From the NCBI RefSeq assembly GCF_024978135.1, contig NZ_JANTEZ010000001.1, positions 743,762 through 807,761 on the forward strand: a stretch of DNA of 64,000 nucleotides, read 5' to 3'. This DNA comes from Herbiconiux gentiana (GTDB lineage Bacteria > Actinomycetota > Actinomycetes > Actinomycetales > Microbacteriaceae). A program made the position numbers and the translations under genes. Of the stretch, positions 17,430-25,548 are shown piece by piece (position 1 is the stretch's first letter; every line of letters begins with the position of its first letter). The notes below the pieces were generated by a model, which was not told the DNA's origin, searched no databases, and saw only the letters and a list, made by a program, of their open reading frames with translations.

Positions 17430-19171
17430 CGCGTCACCACCTCTCCCGACTGATCCTGCGCAATGCCGTCGCCCACGCCGCGCGAGTCCGCGCCACCGGT
17501 GACCCCGCCCGGCTCGTAGCGCACGATGCCATCGGTCGCGGCGGCCACGGCGGGACCGGTAGCATCCATTCCGCCGGACGCATAGACCTCGGCGAGGGTC
17601 GCGAACTCCCCCGCCGCCACCAGCTGCACCGCGAGGTTGCCGAACGCGGACGCCTCGGCCGGCCCCGCCACCACCGGCAGCCCCGTCAGCGCGGCGGTGC
17701 GCCGGCAGAGCAGTTCGTTCCGCGACCCGCCGCCGACGATCCGCACCGAACGGAGGCGCTCCCCCGTCACGCGCTCGAGCAGCCCCACCGACTCGGCGTA
17801 CGCGGCGGCGAGGCTCTCGACGATGCTCCGCACGGTGCCGAGCACCCCCTTGGGCGCCGGATGCCCCCGCTCCACGCAGAGGGCGGCGATGCGCTCCGGC
17901 ATCCCACCCGGCGCCAGCAGCCGCGGATCGCCCACGTCGAACACCGGGACACCCGAGTCCGGCAGGAGCGACGCTTCGCGCACGAGGTCGAGGGGGTCGA
18001 GCATCCGCCCGCTCTCGTTCGACCACTGGCGCGCGCACTCGGTGAGCAGCCACAGGCCCGCGAGGTTGCGCAGCAGCAGGGTCGAGTCGCCGACCCCACG
18101 CTCGTTGGTGAGCCCGGCGGCCAGCGCCTCGGTCGAGAGCACGGGCGCGGCGACGCTGATCCCGGCGAGCGACCAGCTGCCGCTCGACACGAGCAGCTGC
18201 CCGTCGCCCGGCGCGGCGAAGGCGAGAGCGGATGCGGTGTCGTGCCCGGCGACCCGGTGCACCGGAACCGGCCGTGCGGCTCCGAGGCGGGCGGTCACCC
18301 ACGGCAGCGTGACGCCGGCGGGGGTTCCGGAGGGGGTGACCTCGGGGAAGTCGACCGCGCCGAGCCCCCAGGCGTCGATCAGTTCGCGGGACCACGTACC
18401 GGTTCGGGCATCGAGCAGCTGGGTCGTCGAGGCGATGGTGCGCTCGGCGCCGATCGTGCCGGTGAGCAGCCGCACCCACAGGTCGGGCACGAGGAGCAGG
18501 GTTCCGGCGCGCGTGTGTCCATCAGGCTCCGCACCCGACATCGCGGCAGGGCCTGCAGGACTGGCCGTGTGCGCGGGGCGGGCGGATGCGGCGGTGCCAC
18601 CGGGTGACGTCACAGCGGCGCGGAGGCGCGCCGAAGTATTGATCGGATGCGGCGGTATGCCCGTGACGGCATACACCCGCTCGTCGCGCACGACGGCCGC
18701 CGCCTCGGCAACCCACGCAGGGTCGGCGCCGCGGTGGTGCGCCACGGACGGGATCGACACCGCCCCGCCACCCTCGGCCGCCACATCGTCCAGCGCGTAG
18801 TCGACGCCCCAGGAGTCCACGCCGATGCCGGCCAGCACGCAGCCCGCTGCCGCTGCCGCGTCGACCGCCGCCGCCAGGCCCGTGAGCGTCTCGTCGAAGA
18901 GACGATCGACGTCCCACTCCAGCGTCGCCCCGGGCGCGAGCGAATCGGGGCGTGGGCCGTTGGCGAAGCGGTGTACCTCGGTCATCCGGATGCGCGGCGA
19001 CCCGTGCGAGCGATCGATGAACCCGAGCATCACCCGCCCGCTCGACGCCCCGAGGTCGACCGCCGCGTAGGCGCGCCCCGCTCCGCCAGGTGCGGCAGCA
19101 GCGCCGGAAGCGCCAGGTACGCCGACAGCGCCAGCAACGCCGGAAGCGGCCGGCCCGTCGGTGCGATCCAT
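17426..19171 (-). CDS. rhaB: Rhamnulokinase-type FGGY kinase
   Basis: A 581-residue kinase. AAVDLGASSGRVMLG and, later, GVDSWGVDYALLD-like sequence (GIGVDSWGVDYALDD) are hallmarks of RhaB, as are VPDLWVRLLTG, GHDTASALA, ISSGSWSLAG-like SSGSWSLAGIS, NLAGLWLLTECARQW and RIVGGGSRNELLC. RhaB phosphorylates L-rhamnulose at O1. The protein is longer than the usual ~480 because of an Ala/Gly-rich N-terminal extension (residues 7-32) and a low-complexity insert (about 185-222) between NTSARLRAA and LLLVPDLW. GAGG lies seven bases before the ATG. It heads a kinase/aldolase/SDR/SDR operon divergent from a DeoR regulator. No rhamnose isomerase gene lies in the window. Confidence 0.88.
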   Translation of the reverse strand: MDRTDGPAASGVAGAVGVPGASGAAAAPGGAGRAYAAVDLGASSGRVMLGFIDRSHGSPRIRMTEVHRFANGPRPDSLAPGATLEWDVDRLFDETLTGLAAAVDAAAAAGCVLAGIGVDSWGVDYALDDVAAEGGGAVSIPSVAHHRGADPAWVAEAAAVVRDERVYAVTGIPPHPINTSARLRAAVTSPGGTAASARPAHTASPAGPAAMSGAEPDGHTRAGTLLLVPDLWVRLLTGTIGAERTIASTTQLLDARTGTWSRELIDAWGLGAVDFPEVTPSGTPAGVTLPWVTARLGAARPVPVHRVAGHDTASALAFAAPGDGQLLVSSGSWSLAGISVAAPVLSTEALAAGLTNERGVGDSTLLLRNLAGLWLLTECARQWSNESGRMLDPLDLVREASLLPDSGVPVFDVGDPRLLAPGGMPERIAALCVERGHPAPKGVLGTVRSIVESLAAAYAESVGLLERVTGERLRSVRIVGGGSRNELLCRRTAALTGLPVVAGPAEASAFGNLAVQLVAAGEFATLAEVYASGGMDATGPAVAAATDGIVRYEPGGVTGGADSRGVGDGIAQDQSGEVVTR

Positions 19172-19194
19172 GTCACGTCCTCGTGATTGATGTT

Positions 19195-19208
19195 ATTTCG
19201 TGTGAAAT
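19195..19208. promoter_or_regulatory. Palindromic operator between rhaB and DeoR genes
   Basis: ATTTC-GTGT-GAAAT is a perfect 5+5 inverted repeat, AT-rich against a very GC-rich background, 24 bases upstream of the rhaB start and 59 bases upstream of the divergent DeoR start. DeoR-family repressors often bind TTTC-N4-GAAA-like sites, so this is the natural candidate for the regulator encoded at 19267. Confidence 0.6.
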
Positions 19209-19266
19209 GTATCATCGGCGAACAGGGCCGGGCAAGGGCCCGCACGACACCCGACCGGAGGACGGC

Positions 19267-20028
19267 ATGGCACTGAAGGGCACGCTCGACGGCGAGACCC
19301 GCCGCGCCGCCCTGCTGGAGCTCGCCGAGGAGCGCGGCGGGCTGCCGCTGGCCGAGGCGGCCGAGCTGTGGGACGTGCATCCGATGACCATCAGGCGCGA
19401 CTTCGAGCTGCTCGAGAGCGCCGGCCGGGTGCGCCGGGTGCGGGGCGGGGTGGTTCCGGTGCAGGCCGATCCGTTCGCGGCGCGGCAGGCGCAGAACGTT
19501 CGGGCGAAGCAGCGGATCGCGGCGAAGATCCTGCCTCTGCTGCCCGCGGGTGCCGCCGTGGGGCTCGATTCGTCGACCACGGCGTTCGTGGTGGCCGAGG
19601 CGCTGCCGGCCGAGCATCCGCTCACCGTCGTGACCAACGGCCTCGCCGCCTTCGACGCCCTCTCACGCAAGCCCGGCGTGCGTGGCTACCTCACCGGCGG
19701 CGAGCGCGAGGAGCAGAACCTCAGCCTCGTGGGGGCGCTCACCGAGTCGGCGTTCTCGGCGTTCCACTTCGACGTCGCCGTGGTGTCGGCGCTCGGCGTG
19801 CACGGCGAGAGCGGCACGAGCGAGAGCACGCTCGCGCAGGCGGCGGTGAAGGATGCACTCGCCCGCGCCTCGGCGGAGGTCGTGCTGGCGCTCGACGCCT
19901 CCAAGCTCGAGTCGCGCGCCCGGGTGCGCTCGCTCACCCTCGACCGCGTCGACGTGCTGGTCACCGAGCTCGACCCGGCGGATGCCCGCCTCGACCCCTA
20001 CCGCGCGCACCTGCCCCGCATCCTCTGA
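19267..20028 (+). CDS. DeoR family transcriptional regulator
   Basis: A 253-residue repressor: an N-terminal winged helix (LAEAAELWDVHPMTIRRDFELLE, the DeoR recognition helix), a wing reading VRRVRGGVVPV, then a sugar-phosphate-sensing domain with GLDSSTTAFVVAEAL and VVTNGLAAFDAL. GGAGG stands five bases before the ATG at 19267. It is divergent from the rhaB operon across a 95-base region holding an ATTTC/GAAAT palindrome, so it most probably represses that operon and responds to a phosphorylated sugar intermediate. It converges with the PfkB gene at 20122. Confidence 0.92.
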   Translation: MALKGTLDGETRRAALLELAEERGGLPLAEAAELWDVHPMTIRRDFELLESAGRVRRVRGGVVPVQADPFAARQAQNVRAKQRIAAKILPLLPAGAAVGLDSSTTAFVVAEALPAEHPLTVVTNGLAAFDALSRKPGVRGYLTGGEREEQNLSLVGALTESAFSAFHFDVAVVSALGVHGESGTSESTLAQAAVKDALARASAEVVLALDASKLESRARVRSLTLDRVDVLVTELDPADARLDPYRAHLPRIL

Positions 20029-20121
20029 CCCGCAGCAACTCCTCCGACAAGTGCGACGCGTCGCGCAAGGTACTCCTGGCGGGTGAAGCAGGGCCCGCTC
20101 AGGGCGCGGCGGGCGCCGTGG

Positions 20122-21102
20122 TCAGGGCGCGGCCGGCTCCGTGAGTGGCGTCGACGGGTCGGGGTCGCGCACGAGGGAGGCCCGAGGCGCCGACTCCACC
20201 GACGACAGCAGCGTCGTCGCCTGCCCAACCGCCAGCGCCCCCCACGACGCCGCGAGCCGCACCCCCGAGGCCACATCGAGCGCGCCACCCGCCCCCGCCG
20301 AGCCCACGAGGAACCCCGCCAGGGACGCGTCGCCCGCGCCCGCCGTGTTGACGACCCGGGCCCGCGCCCGGGCGAGCTGCAAACCCGACTCCGACACGGC
20401 GAGCGCCCCGTCGGCGCCCATGCTCACGTAGACGACGTCGCAGCCGGCCTCGTGCAGCGTGCGGGCCGCCGCGACGACGTCTCCCACGGTGCGGAGCGCC
20501 GAGCCGGTCAGCTCGGCGAGCTCGTGCGTGTTCGGCTTGATCAGCGTGACGGCCGAGAGGTCGGCGACCACGGCGGCCAGCGCCGCCCCCGCCGTGTCGA
20601 CCGCGACCCGCACGCCGCGAGCGGCGGCGCGCTGCACCAGCTCGAGAAACGGCACCGGCTGCGAGGTGCCGGCCAGCAGCGGGATCGACCCCGACACCAC
20701 CAGCCAGGACGCGTCGAGCCGGACCAGCTCCGCCTCGGTGCGGTCGACGATCGCCGCCCACAGCTCGGCGGAGACGGGCGGCGCCGCCTCGTTCACCTTC
20801 GTCGTAGTGCCGGAGGCGTCGACGAGCGTCGTGTTCACGCGCGTGCGGCCCGCATCGGGCACCCCCGCGAGCAGCTCGGCGAAGCCGCCGTCGCGCGCGA
20901 GCTCGGCTCCCTGGGCGCTGAGCGCGAGCACGGCCGAGACGGGAAGCTTGGAGAGGGCGATCGCCCGGGCGACGTTGACACCCTTGCCACTCAGCTCGGT
21001 GTGCACGGCGTCGGCGCGGTTGACCTCGCCGAGCTCCAGCCGGCCCACCCGGTAGGTCAGGTCGATGGCCGGCGCCGGCGTGACGGTGACGATGGCGCTC
21101 AT
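20122..21102 (-). CDS. PfkB family kinase, 1-phosphofructokinase/tagatose-6-phosphate kinase type
   Basis: A 326-residue ribokinase-fold kinase. VTVTPAPAIDLTYRV at the N-terminus, GKGVNVARAIA (first PfkB signature), KPNTHELAELTG and NTAGAGDASLAGFL with the catalytic Asp are typical of the FruK/LacC branch, which phosphorylates a ketose monophosphate to the bisphosphate. Its ATG overlaps the stop of the upstream DeoR gene (ATGA at 21099-21102), and that gene overlaps an FGGY kinase: kinase, regulator and second kinase form one operon. The product would suit the class II aldolase encoded divergently at 24662. No PTS gene is nearby, so import by a PTS is unlikely. Confidence 0.88.
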   Translation of the reverse strand: MSAIVTVTPAPAIDLTYRVGRLELGEVNRADAVHTELSGKGVNVARAIALSKLPVSAVLALSAQGAELARDGGFAELLAGVPDAGRTRVNTTLVDASGTTTKVNEAAPPVSAELWAAIVDRTEAELVRLDASWLVVSGSIPLLAGTSQPVPFLELVQRAAARGVRVAVDTAGAALAAVVADLSAVTLIKPNTHELAELTGSALRTVGDVVAAARTLHEAGCDVVYVSMGADGALAVSESGLQLARARARVVNTAGAGDASLAGFLVGSAGAGGALDVASGVRLAASWGALAVGQATTLLSSVESAPRASLVRDPDPSTPLTEPAAP

Positions 21103-21947
21103 GCCGCCACCTCCGTGACCGGGGTGCCGCGTTCGGCCAGCAGCTCGAGCGCCGCGCCGTCGAGGGCGCCGGGGACGACGACCGCGTGGTCGATCCGGTC
21201 GAGACTCATCGAAGCGGCGAGACCCTCCGCCTGGTGCGCCGCCAGCACCAGCACGACGGTGCCGGCCGTGGCGGCGACGGCGCCCGTCACCGCGGCGCGG
21301 TCGGGGTCGCTCGCGAACAGAGCGCCCCCGGCCACACCGACCGGCTCGATGACGGCGACGTCGACGTGCACCGATCCCGCGAGCTCGCGCGCCCAGTGGC
21401 CCGACGCGGTGCCCTCGGCGCCGACGACCCCGCCCAGCAGATGCGTCTCGGCGGGCTCCGGCACCAGCGCGGCGGCGAGCGCCACGGCGACCGAGGCGGT
21501 CACGATCCGCACACCGCTCCCCGCATCGAGCATCCCGGCGAGCGCCTCCCCCACGGCCCCCGCCTCGAGGAACACCGAGGCCCCCGCGGGCACCAGCCCC
21601 CGGGCAGCCCCGGCGATGGCCCGCGCAGCTCCGTCCGGTTCAGGATGCTCGCCCACCGAATCCACGGAAATGGCCCCGCCGTGGGCCCGGCGCAGCATCC
21701 CCTCGCCCTCGAGCGCACGCAGATCCCGCCGCACGGTCTCCTCGGCGACCCCGAGTTCGACGGAGAGCTCCCCCACCTCGACCCGCCCGACCACGCCCAG
21801 CGCCGCCACGATCCGCTCCCGCCGCCGCGCGCCCGCGGACGGCCGCTGATCGTCTGTGGACACCCGCCCTTCGGCCACGGACAGGCGCCCATCGCCGGCG
21901 CCCGCAGCTGAACCCCTATCGACCGCGGCGCTCTCCACCCCGCTCAC
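21099..21947 (-). CDS. DeoR family transcriptional regulator inside a kinase operon
   Basis: A 282-residue protein. The first ~40 residues are Ala/Gly/Asp-rich and probably disordered; a DeoR winged helix follows (LSVELGVAEETVRRDLRAL, wing LRRAHGGAI). The sensing domain has GVRIVTASVAVALA and ends near VPGALDGAALELL. The GTG at 21947 overlaps the stop of the FGGY kinase gene (GTGA). A start nearer the helix-turn-helix is possible, but the overlap favours this one. A second DeoR gene (23868) lies on the other side of the kinase, so this locus has two related regulators; which one acts on which promoter is unknown. Confidence 0.85.
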   Translation of the reverse strand: MSGVESAAVDRGSAAGAGDGRLSVAEGRVSTDDQRPSAGARRRERIVAALGVVGRVEVGELSVELGVAEETVRRDLRALEGEGMLRRAHGGAISVDSVGEHPEPDGAARAIAGAARGLVPAGASVFLEAGAVGEALAGMLDAGSGVRIVTASVAVALAAALVPEPAETHLLGGVVGAEGTASGHWARELAGSVHVDVAVIEPVGVAGGALFASDPDRAAVTGAVAATAGTVVLVLAAHQAEGLAASMSLDRIDHAVVVPGALDGAALELLAERGTPVTEVAA

Positions 21948-23704
21948 GCCCCGGCCCCCTCGCCCCGAACGGCCGCCGGCCGCCCATCGACCTCGACCAC
22001 CGACCCGCCGGCCGAGCCCGCGTCGGCCGCGCCCGCAGCAGCGGACACGCCGCCCGCCGCACCCGCGCCACCGCCACCGCCACGGGCATCGGCAGCCCCG
22101 CCGCCCACCGCACCCGCGCCACCGCCACCGCCACCGGCACCGCCACCGGCAGCCGCGCCCGCCGCACCGGAACCACCCGCCTCACCCGCGCGCGCCTCCC
22201 ACCACGGCCCCAGCGCCTCCACGGCCTCGTCGAACGCCCGCACCACCCCCGCCCAGTACCCCGCCGACGCCGTCGTCGGCCGCACCGGCGCCGCCCGCGT
22301 CACCAGCTCCTGCGCCTCCTCCACCGACGCGAACACCCCCACCGCCGCCCCCGCGACCGCCGCAGCCCCGAACGCCCCGGCCTCCTCGTTCTGCACCACC
22401 GTCACCGGCGACCGCAGTGCGTTCGCCACGAGCTGCACGTACAGCGGCGCGCGGGCGATCCCGCCGCCGAGCACCACCGGCTCGTCCCAGTCGAACCTCT
22501 CCCCCAGCGCCCGCGTGTGCCACACGTGCATCAGCGCGATCCCCTCGAGGGTGCCGCGCAGCACATGCGCCGGCGTGTGCCAGCCCCGCACCCCGGCGAG
22601 GGCCGCCGAGCTCGAGGCCCCGAGCGGCGAGTCGAACAGGAACGGCAGCACCAGCGGCACCGCCTCCTCGGGGTCGAGCGCCGCGGCGGCCGCGAACAGC
22701 CGGTCGCGCGCCTCCTCCCCGCCCGGTGCCGCGAGGTCGACTCCGAGCAGTCGCAGCACCCAGTCCAGCGCCGGAGACGCCGTCGCCGACGTCGACATCG
22801 CGATCCGCAGCGACGGCGTGATCGACAGCCGCGACTGCCACCGCACGTCCACGTCGGGCCGCGTCGTCGTCACCCCGTTGGTGCTGAACGACCCGGCGAC
22901 GAGCGCGAGCCGTCCGGGCACGAGCGCGCCCATGCCGATCGACGCGGCCTGCACGTCGTGCATCCCCGCGATCACCGGCGTGCCCTCGGCCAGCCCGGTC
23001 AGCGCAGCGGCGGCCGGAAGCACCGTGCCGACGACGTCGCCGCTCGCGTGCAGCTCGGGCAGCAGCCGCATCAGCGACGACGGCAGCCCGTACGCCGCCA
23101 GGATCTCCGGGCTCCACTCAGCCGTGGCGGTATCGAGGAAGGAGGCCGTCGCATCCGAGTAGTCGGTCGCCACGACGCCGGTCAGCCGAAGCCGGATCAC
23201 GTCCTTGCAGAACAGCATCGCCGCCGCCCGATCGATCCGAGAGGGGTCGTGCGCGAGCAGCCAGCGCAGCAGGTTGCCCGCGGCCCCCGGCGTCGGCTCC
23301 TGGCCCGAGCGCTCGAGCACCACGCGCATCCGCGACTGGTCAGCCGCGAGCGAGGCCGCCTCGACGTGCGCCCGCGAGTCCATCGCGGTGATGGCCGGCC
23401 CCACAGGCGCGCCCATCGCGTCGACGAGGTGCAGGCCGTCGCCGTGCCCCGTGATGCCCACGGCCACGATCTGCGCCGGGTCGACGCCCGACGCGTCGAC
23501 GGCCTCCCGGATCGCCTCTGCCGCGGCCTGCCAGAGCGCCTCCTGCGGCCGCTCGGCGAAGCGGGGCGTCGAGCGGTCGACGGGGCTCGAACGCCGCCCG
23601 ATCCCCACGGGCCGCAGCTGCTCGTCGTGCACCACGGCCTTCACCGCGGTTTGGCCGGCGTCGACCCCCAGCAGGTAGCGGGGGCCCTCGGGTCGTGCAG
23701 CCAT
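21944..23704 (-). CDS. FGGY-family carbohydrate kinase with Gly/Ala-rich C-terminal tail
   Basis: A 586-residue kinase. YLLGVDAGQTAVKAVV carries the DxGxT phosphate loop, VAVGITGHGDGLHLVD and AITAMDSRAH resemble the erythritol/L-xylulose kinase branch of FGGY kinases, AGMHDVQAASIG is the hinge, and VVLGGGIARAPLY the adenosine motif. Residues 503-586 are a tail of almost only Gly and Ala, with G-runs of five and six, that no FGGY kinase needs; the DNA there (about 21950-22195) is a run of GCC/ACC-type triplets. It heads the kinase-DeoR-PfkB operon and is divergent from a DeoR gene. It probably makes the first sugar or polyol phosphate, the PfkB kinase the second. Confidence 0.87.
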   Translation of the reverse strand: MAARPEGPRYLLGVDAGQTAVKAVVHDEQLRPVGIGRRSSPVDRSTPRFAERPQEALWQAAAEAIREAVDASGVDPAQIVAVGITGHGDGLHLVDAMGAPVGPAITAMDSRAHVEAASLAADQSRMRVVLERSGQEPTPGAAGNLLRWLLAHDPSRIDRAAAMLFCKDVIRLRLTGVVATDYSDATASFLDTATAEWSPEILAAYGLPSSLMRLLPELHASGDVVGTVLPAAAALTGLAEGTPVIAGMHDVQAASIGMGALVPGRLALVAGSFSTNGVTTTRPDVDVRWQSRLSITPSLRIAMSTSATASPALDWVLRLLGVDLAAPGGEEARDRLFAAAAALDPEEAVPLVLPFLFDSPLGASSSAALAGVRGWHTPAHVLRGTLEGIALMHVWHTRALGERFDWDEPVVLGGGIARAPLYVQLVANALRSPVTVVQNEEAGAFGAAAVAGAAVGVFASVEEAQELVTRAAPVRPTTASAGYWAGVVRAFDEAVEALGPWWEARAGEAGGSGAAGAAAGGGAGGGGGGAGAVGGGAADARGGGGGAGAAGGVSAAAGAADAGSAGGSVVEVDGRPAAVRGEGAGA

Positions 23705-23797
23705 CTCGATCCTCTCCGATCGACGTGCGAGATCGCGGGTCCGACAGCGACGAGCGGATGCTCGCGCCCGACTTCGCCCGCTTCGAAAAGCATATCA

Positions 23798-23835
23798 ACC
23801 GAATCGGTCACTCTATCGGGCGAATTCGGGTAGAG
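23798..23835. promoter_or_regulatory. Candidate DeoR operator pair and -10 box
   Basis: ACCGAATCGGT (23798-23808) is an inverted repeat around one base, and GCGAATTCGGG follows so that the CGAAT cores are 21 bases (two helical turns) apart. TAGAGT at about 23830 could be a -10 box for the DeoR gene at 23868. The region separates the divergent FGGY kinase and DeoR genes and is AT-richer than its surroundings. Confidence 0.4.
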
Positions 23836-23867
23836 TCGCGCTGTCACGACCCGGATCGGCGGAGCAG

Positions 23868-24665
23868 ATGTACCCAGCGGAGCGGCACACCGCCATCCTC
23901 GCCGCCGCGCGCGAGCACCCCGACGGTGTCGCGGTGCAGCAGTTGAGCGCGCAGCTCGGCGTGACCCCCGAGACCGTGCGCCGCGACCTCGCCGCCCTCG
24001 AGCGCCGCGGCCTCGTGCGCCGCCGCCACGGGGGCGCCGTGCCGGTGACCCGGGCACCCTTCGAGCCCACCCTCTCGCAACGCGCCCGCGAAGACGCGGC
24101 CGAACGCCGTGCCGTCTCCCGGGCCGTGGTCGACGAGCTGCCGCAGGAGGGGGTGCTGCTGCTCGACAGCGGCTCGATGACGCTCGAGATCGCGTCGGCG
24201 CTCCCCCGCCGTTCCGCGCTGGTCGTGGTGACGAACAGCCTCCCCATCGCGTCGGTGCTGGGCGCGCATCCGTCGATCACCGTGCTCGCGCTGCCCGGCG
24301 CCGTGCGCGCCGTCACCCAGGCCGTCGTCGGCGCCTGGACCGAGCAGCGGCTCGACGAGCTGCACGCCGACGTCGCCGTGCTCGGCGCCAACGGCGTGCT
24401 GCCCGGCCGGGGCGCCTACACGACCCTGCCCGACGAGGCCGCGGTGAAAGAGCGGATGCTCGCCGCCGCCGACCGCCGCCTCCTCGCCGTCACGGCGCCG
24501 AAGTTCGGCACCGCCTCCCTCTGCCGCTTCGCGACCCTCGACCGCTTCGACCGGATCGTCTCCGACGACCGGCTCGACCCCGCCACCGCCCGGCAGCTGC
24601 GCGACGACGGTGTCGACCTCGTGCTGGCGAACCCCCGAGCATCCACCCCCGAGAGGAACCCATGA
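23868..24665 (+). CDS. DeoR family transcriptional regulator
   Basis: A 265-residue repressor: winged helix with LSAQLGVTPETVRRDLAALE and wing RRRHGGAVPV (the canonical RHGGA), then a sugar-phosphate domain with LLDSGSMTLEIASAL and VVTNSLPIASVL. GGAG lies close to the ATG. Its stop overlaps the start of the class II aldolase gene (ATGA at 24662-24665), so regulator and aldolase are translated together, and it is divergent from the FGGY kinase operon. The likely role is repression of both divergent transcripts until a phosphosugar binds. Confidence 0.93.
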   Translation: MYPAERHTAILAAAREHPDGVAVQQLSAQLGVTPETVRRDLAALERRGLVRRRHGGAVPVTRAPFEPTLSQRAREDAAERRAVSRAVVDELPQEGVLLLDSGSMTLEIASALPRRSALVVVTNSLPIASVLGAHPSITVLALPGAVRAVTQAVVGAWTEQRLDELHADVAVLGANGVLPGRGAYTTLPDEAAVKERMLAAADRRLLAVTAPKFGTASLCRFATLDRFDRIVSDDRLDPATARQLRDDGVDLVLANPRASTPERNP

Positions 24666-25480
24666 CCCTGGTCACCACCGGCGACGTACTCGCCCGCGAA
24701 CGAGCCGTGCTCGCCTTCAACGTCATCCAGCTCGAGCACGCCGAGGCCATCGTGCGCGGCGCCGAGGCCGCCGGCCGTCCGGTCATCCTGCAGATCAGCG
24801 AGAACGCCGCGCGGTATCACGGCGGGCTGGCCCCGATCACGCTGGCGACGCTGGAGCTCGCGCGCACGGCCGGCATCGATGCCGCCGTGCACCTCGACCA
24901 CGCCGAGAACGAAGCCCTCGTGCGCGAGGCCGTCGAGCTCGGCGCCACCTCGGTGATGTTCGACGCCGCGACCCTGCCCGACGACGAGAACGTCGCCCGC
25001 ACCGCCCTGATCGCCCGGGCCGCCCAGGAGCGCGGCGTCTGGGTCGAGGCCGAGCTGGGCGCGATCGGCGGCAAGGGCGGGGCGCACACCCCGGGTGTCC
25101 GCACCGACCCGGCCGAGGCCGCCTCCTTCGTGGCGGCGACCGGCGTCGACGGGCTCGCCGTCGCAGTGGGCTCCTCGCACGCCATGACCTCGCGCAGCGC
25201 CACCCTCGACTTCGGGCTCATCGCCGAGCTCGCGGCCGCCGTTCCCGTGCCGCTCGTGCTGCACGGGTCGAGCGGGGTGGCCGACGCCGATCTCGTGCGG
25301 GCCGTCGAGCACGGGATGCGCAAGATCAACATCTCCACGCACATCAACGGCGTCTTCAGCCGCCGGCTGCGCGAGGTGCTCGCCGCCGACGAGAACCTGG
25401 TCGACCCCCGCAGATACCTCGGCCCGGCCCGGGACGCGGTGGCCGCCGAGGTCGAGCGCCTGCTGCGTCTCGTCGCCTGA
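24662..25480 (+). CDS. Class II fructose/tagatose-bisphosphate-type aldolase
   Basis: A 272-residue zinc aldolase of the FbaA/KbaY/GatY family. AFNVIQLEHAEAIVRGA at the N-terminus, VHLDHAENEALV with the catalytic Asp and a metal His, WVEAELGAIGGKGGAHTPG, VGSSHAM, LVLHGSSGVADADL and KINISTHINGVF are all family landmarks. It cleaves a ketose bisphosphate into DHAP and glyceraldehyde-3-phosphate or a related aldehyde. The length fits KbaY/GatY (about 285) better than FbaA (about 345). Coupled to the upstream DeoR gene and divergent from FGGY and PfkB kinases, it completes a kinase-kinase-aldolase route. A second LacD-type aldolase lies at 11835. Confidence 0.92.
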   Translation: MTLVTTGDVLARERAVLAFNVIQLEHAEAIVRGAEAAGRPVILQISENAARYHGGLAPITLATLELARTAGIDAAVHLDHAENEALVREAVELGATSVMFDAATLPDDENVARTALIARAAQERGVWVEAELGAIGGKGGAHTPGVRTDPAEAASFVAATGVDGLAVAVGSSHAMTSRSATLDFGLIAELAAAVPVPLVLHGSSGVADADLVRAVEHGMRKINISTHINGVFSRRLREVLAADENLVDPRRYLGPARDAVAAEVERLLRLVA

Positions 25481-25496
25481 GCGGTCGGGCATACGC

Positions 25497-25534
25497 CAGA
25501 GGCGGCGCCGGGGAGAACCCCGACGCCGCCTCTG
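25497..25534. terminator. Bidirectional hairpin terminator
   Basis: CAGAGGCGGCG at 25497-25507 pairs with CGCCGCCTCTG at 25524-25534, with an inner CGGGG/CCCCG stem. It lies in the short gap between convergent genes (aldolase + and binding protein -) and probably serves both. Confidence 0.75.
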
Positions 25535-25548
25535 TTCGTGCGTGCTGA

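Noticed and set aside
20053..20064. GCGACGCGTCGC palindrome between DeoR and PfkB genes
   Set aside because: A loop-free 12-base GC palindrome is likely by chance at this GC content, and a gene-end position gives no regulatory reason.
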